64,000 nt of DNA from Kutzneria chonburiensis (GCF_028622115.1 NZ_CP097263.1:9497501-9561500), one strand, 5' to 3'; positions 45,699 through 54,425 are shown, counted from the stretch's first letter. A program made the numbers and translations. The notes: a model not told the origin generated them from the sequence alone.

Positions 45699-46780
45699 CC
45701 GATCAGACCGTCCGGGACAATCACCGGGGCTGGGTTCTTACGGCCTGCTTCTTCGACCTGTTCATGGTGCCGAGCCTGATCGGGCAGTTCGGCCTCGACC
45801 GCCCGGTGTGGCTGACCGCGCTCGTCGTCGCCGGCATCGTGGTCTACGGCTTCGGCTACGTGGTGCTGCCGCTCGTGGTGTGGGGGAGGTCGCAGGCCTG
45901 GCAGCTCCCCGTCGGTGTCGCGTACATGGGGTTGGCGGCCGCGCTGTCGCCGGTGGCGACGCCGTACATCTTCATCTGGGCTTTCGCGCTGTGCTCCGTG
46001 ATCGTGCGGGGCTGGTGGCTGATCGCCTTGTCCGGCACCGTGTTCGTGGCGCTGGCGGTCGTGCTGCCGAGCAGCTACCTGGGATTGTTGGTGATCCTGG
46101 TCTCGGTGGCCATCCTGTGCCGGTCCGTGGTGCACATGGTGGACATCAACGGCGCGTTGCGGCTGGCCCGGGACCAGGTCACCGCGCTGGCCGTCGCGGA
46201 CGAACGCAGCCGTATCGCCCGCGATCTGCACGACGTGTTGGGGCACAGCCTGACCACGGTCACCGTCAAGGCCGGACTGGCCCGGCGCATGCTCGAAGCC
46301 GGCGTCGCGACCGACCGTGCGCTGGTCGAGATGCGCGACGTGGAACGGTTGTCCCGTCAGGCTTTGGCTGACATCACGGCGACGGTGTCCGGGGTACGGG
46401 CGGCGTCGCTGGCGGCCGAGTTGGTCGGTGCCAAGGAAGCACTGCGGGCAGCCGGCATCGACGCCGACTTCCCACTCGCGGTCGACGACGTCGAACCCGC
46501 CTATCAGGAGGCGTTCGCGTTCGCCTTGCGTGAAGGCGTGACGAATGTGTTGCGGCACAGCGCGGGCGCCACTCGGTGCGAGGTGCGCCTCGGCGACAGC
46601 TGGCTCGAGGTCCGTGACGACGGCGACCCCGGGCCGGCGGCGACGCAGCCGTCCCGCGTGGCCGGCGGCGGCAACGGCCTGTCCGGGCTTTCCGAGCGGC
46701 TGACCGGGATCGGCGGCCGACTCGAGGCGGGACCGATGCCCAGCCAGGGCTTCCGGTTGCGGGTGGAGGTCGCCGTATGA
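45695..46780 (+). CDS. Sensor histidine kinase 2 of a three-kinase array (NarL/DesK type)
   Basis: The 361-residue paralogue of kinase 1 has a multi-helix sensor region (residues ~15-150), HisKA_3 motif SRIARDLHDVLGHSL with His179, N box REGVTNVLRHS, and glycine box GGGNGLSGL. All residues needed for catalysis are present. Both its ends overlap neighbouring kinase genes by four bases. Similarity of the catalytic halves (for example AGARAALxxAGI-type and EVRLGxSWLEVRD segments) indicates tandem duplication. The sensor halves differ more. Confidence 0.88.
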   Translation: MTDQTVRDNHRGWVLTACFFDLFMVPSLIGQFGLDRPVWLTALVVAGIVVYGFGYVVLPLVVWGRSQAWQLPVGVAYMGLAAALSPVATPYIFIWAFALCSVIVRGWWLIALSGTVFVALAVVLPSSYLGLLVILVSVAILCRSVVHMVDINGALRLARDQVTALAVADERSRIARDLHDVLGHSLTTVTVKAGLARRMLEAGVATDRALVEMRDVERLSRQALADITATVSGVRAASLAAELVGAKEALRAAGIDADFPLAVDDVEPAYQEAFAFALREGVTNVLRHSAGATRCEVRLGDSWLEVRDDGDPGPAATQPSRVAGGGNGLSGLSERLTGIGGRLEAGPMPSQGFRLRVEVAV

Positions 46781-47853
46781 GCGAGCCGCGATTCGATGCG
46801 GAGCCGGGCTGGCTCCTGAGCTGCTTCTTCCTGTTGTTCGCGGTGCCGAGCCTGTGGCAGCTGGTCACCAGCGGCCGACCAACGGAGCTCATCGCCGCCG
46901 GACTGGCCGGGTTCGCCGTCTACGCGGTGCTGTACGTGGTGGCGGCCAGCCGGATGTGGCGCCTGCGCCTGCGGTGGAAGCTGGTGTTCACGGCGTTCCT
47001 GCTCGCGCTGCCGACGGCACTGGTGGTGTTGCTCGGGCTGACGTCCTCGTGGACGTTCGTCTACGGGCTCTCGCTGGTCGCCATCATGCTGCCGACCGGA
47101 CTGGCGTTCGCGGTCGGCCTGCCGACGCTGACCGCGCTGGCTGTCCTCATCACCGTGAACCTGGGCGTCGACTTCCTGTTCAGCGACTGGGTGATGCTCG
47201 CCGCCGTGTTCGCGGCGACCTGGTTCATGGGCCGGTTGATCCGGGCCAACTACGCGCTGGCGACGGCGCAGGAGGAGATCGCCCGGCTGGCCGCTGCGCA
47301 GGAGCGCGCGCGGCTGGCCGAGGAGTTGCGCGAGGATCTCGGCCGCAGCCTGGCCGCGATCACCGCGAAAGCCGGCTCGGTGTGCGTCGAGCTGGAACGG
47401 GGTGACACGCCGGTGGCGAACGTCCGTGAGGTCGAGGACCTGGCCCGCGAGGCGGTGACGCAGGTACGGGCGACCGTGTCTGGTTACCGCACTGCCTCGC
47501 TGGCTGCCGAGGTCGTCGGTGCGCGGGCGGCGTTGGAGGCGGCCGGCATCACGGCCGACCTGCCGACGGCGGTGGACCGGGTGGCGCCTGCTTACCGGGA
47601 GGCCTTCGCGTACGCGCTGCGCGACGGTGTCACGGCGGTGCTGCGGCGCGCGTCCGGCGCGACGCGGTGCGAGGTCCGGCTGGGCGAGTCCTGGCTGGAG
47701 GTGCGCGACAACGGCACAGCCTGCGTGCCGGTCGCGGACAGTGGTGGAGTGGACAGCGGTCTGGTCGAGCGCGTGGCGGGCATCGGTGGTCGGATCGACA
47801 CCGGGCCGTGCGCGGAAGGAGGTTTTCGGTTGAGAGTGGCAGTGCCGTCGTGA
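46777..47853 (+). CDS. Degenerate histidine kinase 3 (probable pseudokinase)
   Basis: The 358-residue paralogue of kinases 1 and 2 keeps the membrane sensor part and overall length. The HisKA_3 motif reads ARLAEELREDLGRSL, with Arg185 in place of the phospho-acceptor His. The N box is RDGVTAVLRRA (the Mg-binding Asn is lost) and the GGGxGLxGL box is missing. It therefore should neither autophosphorylate nor bind ATP normally. The reading frame is intact and overlaps both neighbours, which argues for a retained, non-catalytic role such as heterodimer partner or signal input. Confidence 0.85.
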   Translation: MSEPRFDAEPGWLLSCFFLLFAVPSLWQLVTSGRPTELIAAGLAGFAVYAVLYVVAASRMWRLRLRWKLVFTAFLLALPTALVVLLGLTSSWTFVYGLSLVAIMLPTGLAFAVGLPTLTALAVLITVNLGVDFLFSDWVMLAAVFAATWFMGRLIRANYALATAQEEIARLAAAQERARLAEELREDLGRSLAAITAKAGSVCVELERGDTPVANVREVEDLAREAVTQVRATVSGYRTASLAAEVVGARAALEAAGITADLPTAVDRVAPAYREAFAYALRDGVTAVLRRASGATRCEVRLGESWLEVRDNGTACVPVADSGGVDSGLVERVAGIGGRIDTGPCAEGGFRLRVAVPS

Positions 47854-48455
47854 TCAGGGTTCTGCTGGCCGACGATCAGGCGCTCGTGCGCGGCGCGCTG
47901 GCGGCGATGCTCAGCATCGAGTCGGACATCGAGGTCGTGGCCGAGGTCGGTTCAGGCGACGAGGTGGTGCCGGCGGCGCGGCGCACCAGTCCGGATGTCG
48001 CGCTGCTGGACGTGCAGATGCCCGGCAAGGACGGGCTGACCGCGGCCGCGGAGTTGCGCAAGGCGATGCCCGGCTGCCGGGTGGTGGTGTGCACCACCTT
48101 CGGCCGGCCCGGCTATCTGTCGCGGGCGATGGCCGCTGGTGCGGCCGGATTCGTGGTCAAGGACGCGCCGCCGGAGCAGTTGGTGGAAGCGGTCCGGCGG
48201 GTGCACGCCGGGCTGCGGGTGGTCGATCCCGCGCTTGCCGCGGAATCGCTGGCCAGCGGGGCGAGCCCGCTGACCGAACGGGAGAGGGAGGTGTTGCTCG
48301 CCGCCAGTGACGGCGGCACGGTGTCGGATGTGGCCAGGACCTTGCACCTGTCGGAGGGCACGGTGCGCAACCATCTGTCGTCGGCCATCGGCAAGACCGG
48401 GGCCAGGACCCGGGCCGAGGCAGCCCGCCTCGCGGAGGAGCGCGGCTGGCTGTGA
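47850..48455 (+). CDS. NarL/LuxR-family response regulator
   Basis: The 201-residue regulator has a receiver domain with phospho-acceptor Asp54 (DVALLDVQMPG), Thr in VVCTTFG and Lys in VVKDAPP. The C-terminal LuxR helix-turn-helix reads SPLTEREREVLLAASDG and TVRNHLSSAIGKTGARTR. It is coupled by a GTGA overlap to kinase 3 and is the only regulator of the cluster, so all three kinases probably act on it. Targets are unknown. Confidence 0.92.
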   Translation: MIRVLLADDQALVRGALAAMLSIESDIEVVAEVGSGDEVVPAARRTSPDVALLDVQMPGKDGLTAAAELRKAMPGCRVVVCTTFGRPGYLSRAMAAGAAGFVVKDAPPEQLVEAVRRVHAGLRVVDPALAAESLASGASPLTEREREVLLAASDGGTVSDVARTLHLSEGTVRNHLSSAIGKTGARTRAEAARLAEERGWL

Positions 48456-48459
48456 CACG

Positions 48460-49104
48460 ATGGGCCCCGTGAGTGGGTCGACCGTGCGCCGGGTGTTTCT
48501 GCGGGTCGTGCTGGGCGCGCTCCTCGTGGCCGGACTGGTGATCGGCGGCACAGCCGTGCGGGTCTGGCAGGTGGCGCGGCTGGACGACCGGTCGCCGGTG
48601 GACGTCGCGATCGTGCTCGGTGCGGCGCAGTACGACGGCACGCCGTCGGACGCGCTCGAGGCCAGGCTCCAGCACGCCAAGACGCTGTACGACGACGGTG
48701 TGGTGAAGTACGTGCTCACCGTCGGCGGCCGGCAGCCGGGCGACCACTACACGGAGGCCGAGTCGGGCCAGATGTGGTTGGCCGACAACGGGGTTCCGCA
48801 GGACCGGATCATCTCCGTCGGCACCGGCAGCGACACGCTGGAGAGCCTGCGGGCGGTGGCCCCGGTCTACCGCAACCACGGCTGGAGCTCGGCGGTGCTG
48901 GTGAGCGATCCCTGGCACTCGTTCCGGGCCCAGATCATGGCGCGGGACAGCGGCATCGACGCCAACGTGTCACCGACCCACACCGGTCCGATGGTGCGGA
49001 CGCGGGAGACGCAGTTCAGCCAGATCGTCCGGGAGACCGGGGCGCTGCTGTTCTACCGGCTGTCCCGGGCGCCGGCCGACGAGTTCGGGGCGAGCGCCAG
49101 TTGA
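48460..49104 (+). CDS. YdcF/SanA family protein (DUF218)
   Basis: The 214-residue protein has one N-terminal helix (residues ~12-32) and a DUF218 domain with [24 protein letters not shown] and [10 protein letters not shown]. Family members such as SanA affect envelope barrier function and vancomycin exclusion; the chemistry is unproven. The ATG at 48460 is used here, and a GTG nine bases on is possible. It overlaps dgt by four bases. Confidence 0.8.
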   Translation: MGPVSGSTVRRVFLRVVLGALLVAGLVIGGTAVRVWQVARLDDRSPVDVAIVLGAAQYDGTPSDALEARLQHAKTLYDDGVVKYVLTVGGRQPGDHYTEAESGQMWLADNGVPQDRIISVGTGSDTLESLRAVAPVYRNHGWSSAVLVSDPWHSFRAQIMARDSGIDANVSPTHTGPMVRTRETQFSQIVRETGALLFYRLSRAPADEFGASAS

Positions 49105-50357
49105 CCGGCGGCTACACCGAGCACGACACCGCCCGCCTGCTGCCGGACGCGCCGAAGCTGGCGGCCCTGCCGGGCTCGCTGGCCGAGCAGCGCAGCGCGT
49201 TCTCCCGGGACCGGGCGCGCGTGCTGCACTCGGCGGCGCTGCGCCGGCTGGCCGGCAAGACGCAGGTGGTCGGGCCGGGTGAGGGCGACGTGCCGCGGAC
49301 GCGGCTGACGCACTCGCTCGAGGTCGCGCAGATCGGCCGGGGTATCGGGGCCGAGCTGGGGTGCGACCCGGACGTGGTGGACACGGCCGGGCTGGCGCAC
49401 GACATCGGGCACCCGCCGTTCGGGCACAACGGGGAGCGGGCGCTGCACGTGATCGCGGAGCCGTGTGGCGGCTTCGAGGGCAACGCGCAGACGCTGCGCA
49501 TCCTGACCCGGCTGGAGCCGAAGGTGCTGGCCGACGGCCGCGGCTACGGGCTGAACCTGACCCGGGCGTCGCTGGACGCTGCCACGAAGTACCCGTGGCC
49601 GCGGACGGCCGGCGTGGTCAAGTTCGGCGTGTACGAGGACGACGTGTCGGTCTTCGAGTGGGTGCGGGAGGGTGCGCCGGAGCGTCGGCGGTGCCTGGAG
49701 GCCCAGGTCATGGACTGGGCCGACGACGTCGCCTACTCGGTGCACGACGTCGAGGACGGCGTGCTGTCCGGGCGCATCTCGCTGAGCGAGCTGGCCAGTC
49801 CGGTGGAGCGGGCCGCGGTGGCTCAGTTGGCCGCCAAGCACTTCTCCGACGAGCCGGTGGGCGCGTTGGAGGATGCGGCGACCGAGCTGTTGCGGCTGCC
49901 GGCTGTCGCCGAGCTGGCCGAGGACGACTACGACGGGTCGCTGGGTGCGCAGGTGGCATTGAAGGTGCTGACCAGCGAGCTGGTCGGCCGGTTCGCCGCG
50001 GCGGCGATTACCGAGACGCGGCGCCTGCACGGTGACGGGCCGCTCAGCCGGTATGACGCCGACCTGGCCGTGCCGGCGCTGGTCGCGGCCGAGGTGGCGC
50101 TGCTCAAGGCCGTGGCTCTGCACTACGTGATGAGCGATCCGCATCGGTTGGCCTTGCAGCGGGTGCAGCGGCAGCAGCTGGTGGAGCTGGCCGAGGTGCT
50201 GTCCGAGCAGGCGCCGGATGCGCTCGATCCGGCGTTTCGGCCGGCGTGGCTGGCGGCCGGTGACGATGCCGCGCGGCTGCGGGTGGTCGTCGATCAGTTG
50301 GCCTCGCTGACCGATGGGCAAGCAGTTGCTTGGTACGACCGGTTCTGCCTGCGGTGA
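49101..50357 (+). CDS. dgt: Deoxyguanosinetriphosphate triphosphohydrolase-like protein
   Basis: The 418-residue HD-domain hydrolase has the metal ligands in [12 protein letters not shown] and [15 protein letters not shown], and a further Asp in [17 protein letters not shown]. It hydrolyses dNTPs to nucleosides and triphosphate, helping control the dNTP pool. A TTG start overlaps the previous TGA (TTGA). The position near dnaG is shared with mycobacteria (Rv2344c-Rv2343c), although here a serpin and the sigma-factor locus intervene. Confidence 0.9.
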   Translation: MTGGYTEHDTARLLPDAPKLAALPGSLAEQRSAFSRDRARVLHSAALRRLAGKTQVVGPGEGDVPRTRLTHSLEVAQIGRGIGAELGCDPDVVDTAGLAHDIGHPPFGHNGERALHVIAEPCGGFEGNAQTLRILTRLEPKVLADGRGYGLNLTRASLDAATKYPWPRTAGVVKFGVYEDDVSVFEWVREGAPERRRCLEAQVMDWADDVAYSVHDVEDGVLSGRISLSELASPVERAAVAQLAAKHFSDEPVGALEDAATELLRLPAVAELAEDDYDGSLGAQVALKVLTSELVGRFAAAAITETRRLHGDGPLSRYDADLAVPALVAAEVALLKAVALHYVMSDPHRLALQRVQRQQLVELAEVLSEQAPDALDPAFRPAWLAAGDDAARLRVVVDQLASLTDGQAVAWYDRFCLR

Positions 50358-50663
50358 ACCGCTGGTTCCACCGGCCGGTCCGGTGGGACTCTCGGTGTCA
50401 TGGGTATAGCTCGAGCAGTGCGGCGAGGGCTGCGGCGGCTGTTCGGCCGCCGGGTGTCGGCCGGTGTCACCCGAAGGGGTGGCGAAGGGTCGGGCGGCGG
50501 CGCGGCGGGTGTCCGTGAGCCGCGGGTTCCGCGGCCGAACGGGCCGCGTGGGGCCGGTGCGCGACCACTTCCGGAGGAATCTGCGAACGTCAAATTGCGC
50601 GACCCACGGCGTTAGCGGCAGGCGGATGGCAGACTCGGGACACCCCCCACTCCAGGAGGTGTC
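50358..50663. other. Intergenic between dgt and serpin, no supported gene
   Basis: A 71-codon frame at 50400-50615 is Arg/Gly/Pro-rich (GIARAVRRGLRRLFGRR at its start) and has no ribosome site or recognisable fold, so it is not called. A CCGCGG-GTT-CCGCGG hairpin lies near 50520. The serpin ribosome site AGGAGGT is at the right end. Confidence 0.4.
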
Positions 50664-51821
50664 GTGGACCTGGCGTTCACCCTCGCCCTGCACCGTGCGG
50701 TCGACCCCGATCCGGACAACGACCTGTGCTGGTCGCCGTTCTCGGTGCTGAGCGCCCTCGGGCTGACCGCGGAGGCTGCCGAGGGCGCCAGCCGGGACGA
50801 GCTCGTCGGCTCGCTGCTCGGCGATCCGGTACTGGCCGGCGGCGGCACGACGGGTGGCGTGCGCGGCTCGGCCGGTGACCGTGCGGGTGAGCTGCGGGCG
50901 CAGGCCGCCCAGCTGGCGGCGGCGGCCGAGTTGGACGACACCGGGCACGGCGATCCGCCGGTGCTGGCCGTGTCCAACACCCTGTGGGCGGTCGAGGACC
51001 TGCCGATCCGGCGGGAGTTCGCCGACGAGCTGGCGCGCTGGCCCAACGGCTCGGTCAAGGGCGCGCCGTTCGCCGACGCGCCGGAGGACGCCAGGAAGCT
51101 GATCAACACCGACGTCGCGGAGACCACGCGCGGCCTGATCCCGGAGCTGATCCCGCCGGGCAGCATCAAGCCGATGACGGTCGCCGCCCTGGTCAACGCC
51201 CTGTACCTGAAGGTCGCCTGGCAGCACCCGTTCACCGACGGCGCCACCGCGCCGCGGCCGTTCCACGCGCCGACCGGCACGTACGAACCGCCGAGCATGC
51301 GGCAGACGCAGCGGCTGGGCTATGGCCACCGCGACGGCTGGCAGGTGGTCGTGCTGCCGGCGGCTGGTGGAGTGGACGCGGTCCTGCTGCTGCCGGACGG
51401 GCCGCTGACCGAGGCCGAGCCGGCGCTCGACGCCGCGAAGCTGGCCGATCTGCTCGACACGACGTCGTCGCAGCGGGTGCAGCTGACCATGCCGAGGATC
51501 AACGTCAGCACCCGGGCCAGCATCAAGCACCCGCTGCTGGACCTGGGCGTGCACCTGCTGTTCAAGCCCGGACAGGCCGGGCTGACCCGGCTGTGCCCCG
51601 ATCCGCGCCTGTACGTGGACGACGTGCTGCACGAGTCGGTACTCAAGTTCGACGAGCAGGGACTTGAGGGCGCCGCCGCGACCGCCGTGGTCATGCGGAC
51701 GATGTCCATGGCCATGCCGGCGGAACCGGTTGTGGTGGACGTGGACCGGCCGTTCCTCGTCGTCGTCCGGCACCGGCAGACCGGTGTGCCGTACTTCGTC
51801 GCCCGGGTCGTGCATCCGTAG
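50664..51821 (+). CDS. Serpin (serine protease inhibitor)
   Basis: The 385-residue serpin has no signal peptide. Core serpin motifs are visible: NTLWAVEDLPI, ALVNALYLKVAW, and a reactive-centre loop DEQGLEGAAATAVVM leading to RTMSMAMP and then the shutter/breach segment DRPFLVVV. The hinge Glu-Gly-Ala-Ala-Ala is typical of inhibitory serpins. Gap-free alignment to alpha-1-antitrypsin puts the scissile bond at Met347-Ser348. P14 is Leu rather than Thr/Ser. The target protease is unknown, and an intracellular location is likely. Confidence 0.88.
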   Translation: MDLAFTLALHRAVDPDPDNDLCWSPFSVLSALGLTAEAAEGASRDELVGSLLGDPVLAGGGTTGGVRGSAGDRAGELRAQAAQLAAAAELDDTGHGDPPVLAVSNTLWAVEDLPIRREFADELARWPNGSVKGAPFADAPEDARKLINTDVAETTRGLIPELIPPGSIKPMTVAALVNALYLKVAWQHPFTDGATAPRPFHAPTGTYEPPSMRQTQRLGYGHRDGWQVVVLPAAGGVDAVLLLPDGPLTEAEPALDAAKLADLLDTTSSQRVQLTMPRINVSTRASIKHPLLDLGVHLLFKPGQAGLTRLCPDPRLYVDDVLHESVLKFDEQGLEGAAATAVVMRTMSMAMPAEPVVVDVDRPFLVVVRHRQTGVPYFVARVVHP

Positions 51822-51822
51822 C

Positions 51823-51849
51823 TGTCACACTCGCGCCGGGCTCCTCGTC
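51823..51849 (+). promoter_or_regulatory. ECF41 sigma-factor promoter (TGTCACA-N16-CGTC)
   Basis: TGTCACA (51823-51829), sixteen bases, then CGTC (51846-51849) is an exact match to the described ECF41 target consensus. It drives the AhpD-like gene. With the start site expected 6-8 bases after CGTC, transcription begins at or just before the ATG at 51858, giving a leaderless mRNA. Confidence 0.85.
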
Positions 51850-51857
51850 CCATGGTT

Positions 51858-52424
51858 ATGACGAGGATTCCTGTGGTGAGCAATGATCAGGCCGGCCTGC
51901 TGGTGCGCGGCGTGTACTGGTTCGCCAAGCGCCGCTACGGCGCGGTGCCCGAGCCGTACGGGGTTTTCGCCCAGCACCGAGGGCTGCTCAAGGCCGGTGC
52001 CGTGCACGAGCTCGCGGTGGAGCGGACGGCGACGACGCTGCCGGTGAGCTTGCGGCACCTGGTGCAGTACCGGGTCGCCGTGGTGCTGGGCTGCTCGTGG
52101 TGCGTCGACTTCGGGACCATGTTGCAGCGCATGCAGGGCCTGGACATCGAGCGGTTGCGGGACATCGACGACTACGAGACGTCGTCGCGCTACAGCGAGA
52201 TCGAACGCAAGGCGCTGGCGTACGCCGATGCCATGACCGCCACGCCCACCACTGTCACCGATGAGCAGGTGGCGGAGTTGGACGCCGAGCTGGGGCATGT
52301 CGGGGTGATCGAGCTGACGTACCTGATCGCGCTGGAGAACCAGCGCAGCCGGATCAACCACGCGCTGGGCATCGTCGACCAGGGCTTCACCTCGGGCGAG
52401 GCGTGCCGGGTGCCGAGGGTTTGA
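51858..52424 (+). CDS. Carboxymuconolactone decarboxylase/AhpD-like protein, ECF41 partner
   Basis: A 188-residue all-helical protein of the CMD/AhpD family with the redox pair CSWC in VLGCSWCVDFG and the proton-relay-like segment further on. Such proteins are the standard genomic partner and target of ECF41 sigma factors. An ATG at 51852 lies upstream of the predicted transcription start, so the ATG at 51858 (TRIPVVSN) is preferred. It is convergent with the sigma factor gene, which is now separated from it by an IS481 element. Confidence 0.88.
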   Translation: MTRIPVVSNDQAGLLVRGVYWFAKRRYGAVPEPYGVFAQHRGLLKAGAVHELAVERTATTLPVSLRHLVQYRVAVVLGCSWCVDFGTMLQRMQGLDIERLRDIDDYETSSRYSEIERKALAYADAMTATPTTVTDEQVAELDAELGHVGVIELTYLIALENQRSRINHALGIVDQGFTSGEACRVPRV

Positions 52425-52430
52425 CCTAGG
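52425..52430. repeat. Left target-site duplication CCTAGG of the IS481 element
   Basis: CCTAGG directly follows the TGA of the AhpD-like gene and precedes the IS terminus TGT. The same hexamer is found at 53537-53542. Its TAG, read on the minus strand, is the stop codon of the transposase. Confidence 0.85.
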
Positions 52431-53418
52431 TGTTCTGACCCGTGAGGTTGGGAACGCGGCTGGCTGGGGGTAGGCCCTTGAGCGCGGTGTGGCCGCGGTG
52501 GTGATTGTAGGTGTGTAGCCACTGCGGCAGGGCCTGGCGGCGTTCGGTCTCGGACCGGTAGGGGCGGGCGTAGGCCCATTCGTCGAGCAGGGTGCGGTTG
52601 AACCGTTCCACTTTGCCGTTGGTCTGGGGCCGGTAGGGGCGGGTGCGTTTGTGGGTGATGTCTGCGGCGGCCAGGGTGTCGCGCCAGAGTCGTGAGCGGT
52701 AGCAGGACCCGTTGTCAGTGAGTACCCGTTTGACGGTGATTCCGTTGGTGTGGAAGAAGGTCTGCGCCCTCTGCCAGAACGCGGCGGCGGTTTCCTTGGT
52801 CTCGTCGGGCAGGATCTCGGTGTAGGCCAGACGGGAGTGATCATCGATCGCGTTGTGCAGGAATCCGTAGCCCAGCAAGGGGTTGCGGTAGGCGCTGCGG
52901 GTCGCGGTGGCGGTGCGTTGGCTGTTGCGGCCGCCGATCTGACGGCCGTGCACCCGGTGACCGCCGCCGTCGGGGATGTTGCCCAGCTTTTTGATGTCGA
53001 CGTGGATCAGGTCGCCGGGAGCGTCGCGTTCGTAGCGGCGGATGGGTTGCGCGGTGGCGCGGTCCAGATGCGTCAGGCGAGCCAGGCCGTAGCGACGCAG
53101 CACCCGGTGCACCGTAGCCGGGTTCAGGCCGAGCAGGTAGGCGATGCGGGCCGGTCCCCAGCGGCGTAGTACGCGGACCTTGATGATGCGGCGTTCGGTG
53201 CGGGTAGGGGTACGGCCAGGGCTGGTGCGAGGACGGGAGGACCGGTCGACCATGCCAGCGGCACCGAGTTGGCGGTAGCGCCGCGCCCAGCGTTGAGCGG
53301 TGCTGACCGAGACCTGGAACCGGTCGGCCGCTGGTCGCAGTGGCCAACCGTCGTCCACGACGCAGCGGGCCAGCCGCAGCCTGCCCAGCTCGGTCAAGGG
53401 TGCGTTACGGTGGGGCAT
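52426..53418 (-). CDS. IS481 family transposase
   Basis: A 330-residue transposase from the ATG at 53418 (MPHRNAPLTELGR); a longer start exists. An N-terminal helix-turn-helix (LAVSVSTAQRW-like: RFQVSVSTAQRWARRYR) precedes an rve-type DDE core with DLIHVDIKKLG, LTDNGSCYRS and the final Glu in RPQTNGKVERFNRTLLDEW. The frame is complete. Its last codon and TAG stop extend out of the IS into the target duplication, so the element borrows its stop from the target. Confidence 0.9.
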   Translation of the reverse strand: MPHRNAPLTELGRLRLARCVVDDGWPLRPAADRFQVSVSTAQRWARRYRQLGAAGMVDRSSRPRTSPGRTPTRTERRIIKVRVLRRWGPARIAYLLGLNPATVHRVLRRYGLARLTHLDRATAQPIRRYERDAPGDLIHVDIKKLGNIPDGGGHRVHGRQIGGRNSQRTATATRSAYRNPLLGYGFLHNAIDDHSRLAYTEILPDETKETAAAFWQRAQTFFHTNGITVKRVLTDNGSCYRSRLWRDTLAAADITHKRTRPYRPQTNGKVERFNRTLLDEWAYARPYRSETERRQALPQWLHTYNHHRGHTALKGLPPASRVPNLTGQNT

Positions 53419-53536
53419 GAGGGCCTCCGGGAGCTCGGTGTAGACGTCGCAATCCACACCGAACCTGGAGGCCTTCCCTCATTTCAAGATCATCGGTTCA
53501 CGTGTCTGCCCGTTCGCAACCTCCCAAGGCAGTACA
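52431..53536. mobile_element. IS481 family insertion sequence, intact
   Basis: A 1106-bp element bounded by imperfect inverted repeats beginning TGT[T/A]CTG, with GAGGTTG conserved about 15 bases in. It is flanked by direct repeats of CCTAGG, and the transposase ORF is intact. Insertion is exactly between the convergent AhpD-like and ECF41 genes, disrupting neither. The intact ORF, terminal repeats and perfect duplication suggest a recent, possibly active insertion. Confidence 0.9.
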
Positions 53537-53542
53537 CCTAGG
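53537..53542. repeat. Right target-site duplication CCTAGG of the IS481 element
   Basis: The second copy of the 6-bp duplication. Its CTA (53538-53540) is the TAG stop codon of the sigma factor gene on the minus strand, so the insertion preserved that stop. Confidence 0.85.
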
Positions 53543-54425
53543 CCAACTCCAGGTGGGTGAGCTTGTCGGGATTGGCGATGTCGTAGACCGCCGCGATCTG
53601 GCCGTCGCGGAAAGCGAACGTGCTGACGCGGGCGGCGGGGCCGTGGCCGGCCGACAGCACCAGGCCCAGATCGCCGTTGACCAGTTCGAGGCGGAAGGCG
53701 GCAAGCGCTTGCGGGCCGTACATGGTGCGCAGGCCCAGCAGGAAGCGGGCGACTTTGTCGCGGCCGGTGATGACGTTGATCGTCGTGCGGACCTGGCCGC
53801 CGCCGTCGCCGATGACGGCGGCGGCGGGGTGGAGGACGCGCAGCAGCTGGTCGAGATTGCCGGTGGCGACGGCGGCGAGGAATTCGGTCAGCACGGCCTG
53901 CTGGGTGTCGAGGTCCACGCGCGGCGGGACGTCGGCGTCCTCGACTATGCGTCGGGCGCGGGAGGCGTGCTGCCGGGCCGTGGCGGGCGTGCAGCCGAGG
54001 GTGTCGGCGATCTCGGGGAACGGCACGCCGAAGGCGTCGTGCAGCACGAAGGCGACCCGCTGCTCCGGGGTGAGGGAGTGCAGCACGACGAGGGCGGCCA
54101 TGCGCATGCCGTCGTCGCGGACGACGAGATCGAGCGGGTCGCCGCCGTCCAGCGGCGTGACGAGCGGCTCGGGCAGCCAGGAGCCGACGTAGCGTTCACG
54201 TTGTGACGCGGCCGACTTGAGCTGGTCGAGGCAGATCCGGCCGACCACGGTGGTGAGCCAGGCCCGCAGGTCGCGGATGCCTTCTGGGTGCGCGGACAGC
54301 CGCAGCCAGGCCTCCTGGACGGCGTCCTCGGCATCGCCGAACCGGCCGGTGATGCGGTAGGCGACACCGAGCAGGTGCGTGCGGTGCGCGGTGAACGCGG
54401 CGGCCAGGTCGTCCGGGACTGACAT
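53538..54425 (-). CDS. ECF41-group RNA polymerase sigma factor (SigJ-like) with SnoaL-like C-terminal domain
   Basis: The 295-residue sigma factor has region 2 (YRITGRFGDAEDAVQEAWLRL) and region 4 (FAEI-type: PFPEIADTLGCTPATARQHASRARR). A C-terminal SnoaL-like domain of about 120 residues replaces an anti-sigma partner. The ECF41 marks DGGGQV and NPDKL are both present, the latter near the C-terminus. The C-terminal domain modulates activity in known ECF41 proteins. The perfect promoter upstream of the AhpD-like gene is its likely target. The signal is unknown. Confidence 0.93.
   Translation of the reverse strand: MSVPDDLAAAFTAHRTHLLGVAYRITGRFGDAEDAVQEAWLRLSAHPEGIRDLRAWLTTVVGRICLDQLKSAASQRERYVGSWLPEPLVTPLDGGDPLDLVVRDDGMRMAALVVLHSLTPEQRVAFVLHDAFGVPFPEIADTLGCTPATARQHASRARRIVEDADVPPRVDLDTQQAVLTEFLAAVATGNLDQLLRVLHPAAAVIGDGGGQVRTTINVITGRDKVARFLLGLRTMYGPQALAAFRLELVNGDLGLVLSAGHGPAARVSTFAFRDGQIAAVYDIANPDKLTHLELA

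Noticed and set aside
50400-50615. A 71-codon ORF between dgt and the serpin
   Set aside because: No ribosome site, Arg/Gly/Pro-rich, no recognisable fold; kept only as an intergenic note.
49053-51815. A 920-codon minus-strand frame opposite dgt and the serpin
   Set aside because: Composition is His/Arg/Gln-rich noise typical of antisense frames in high-GC DNA.
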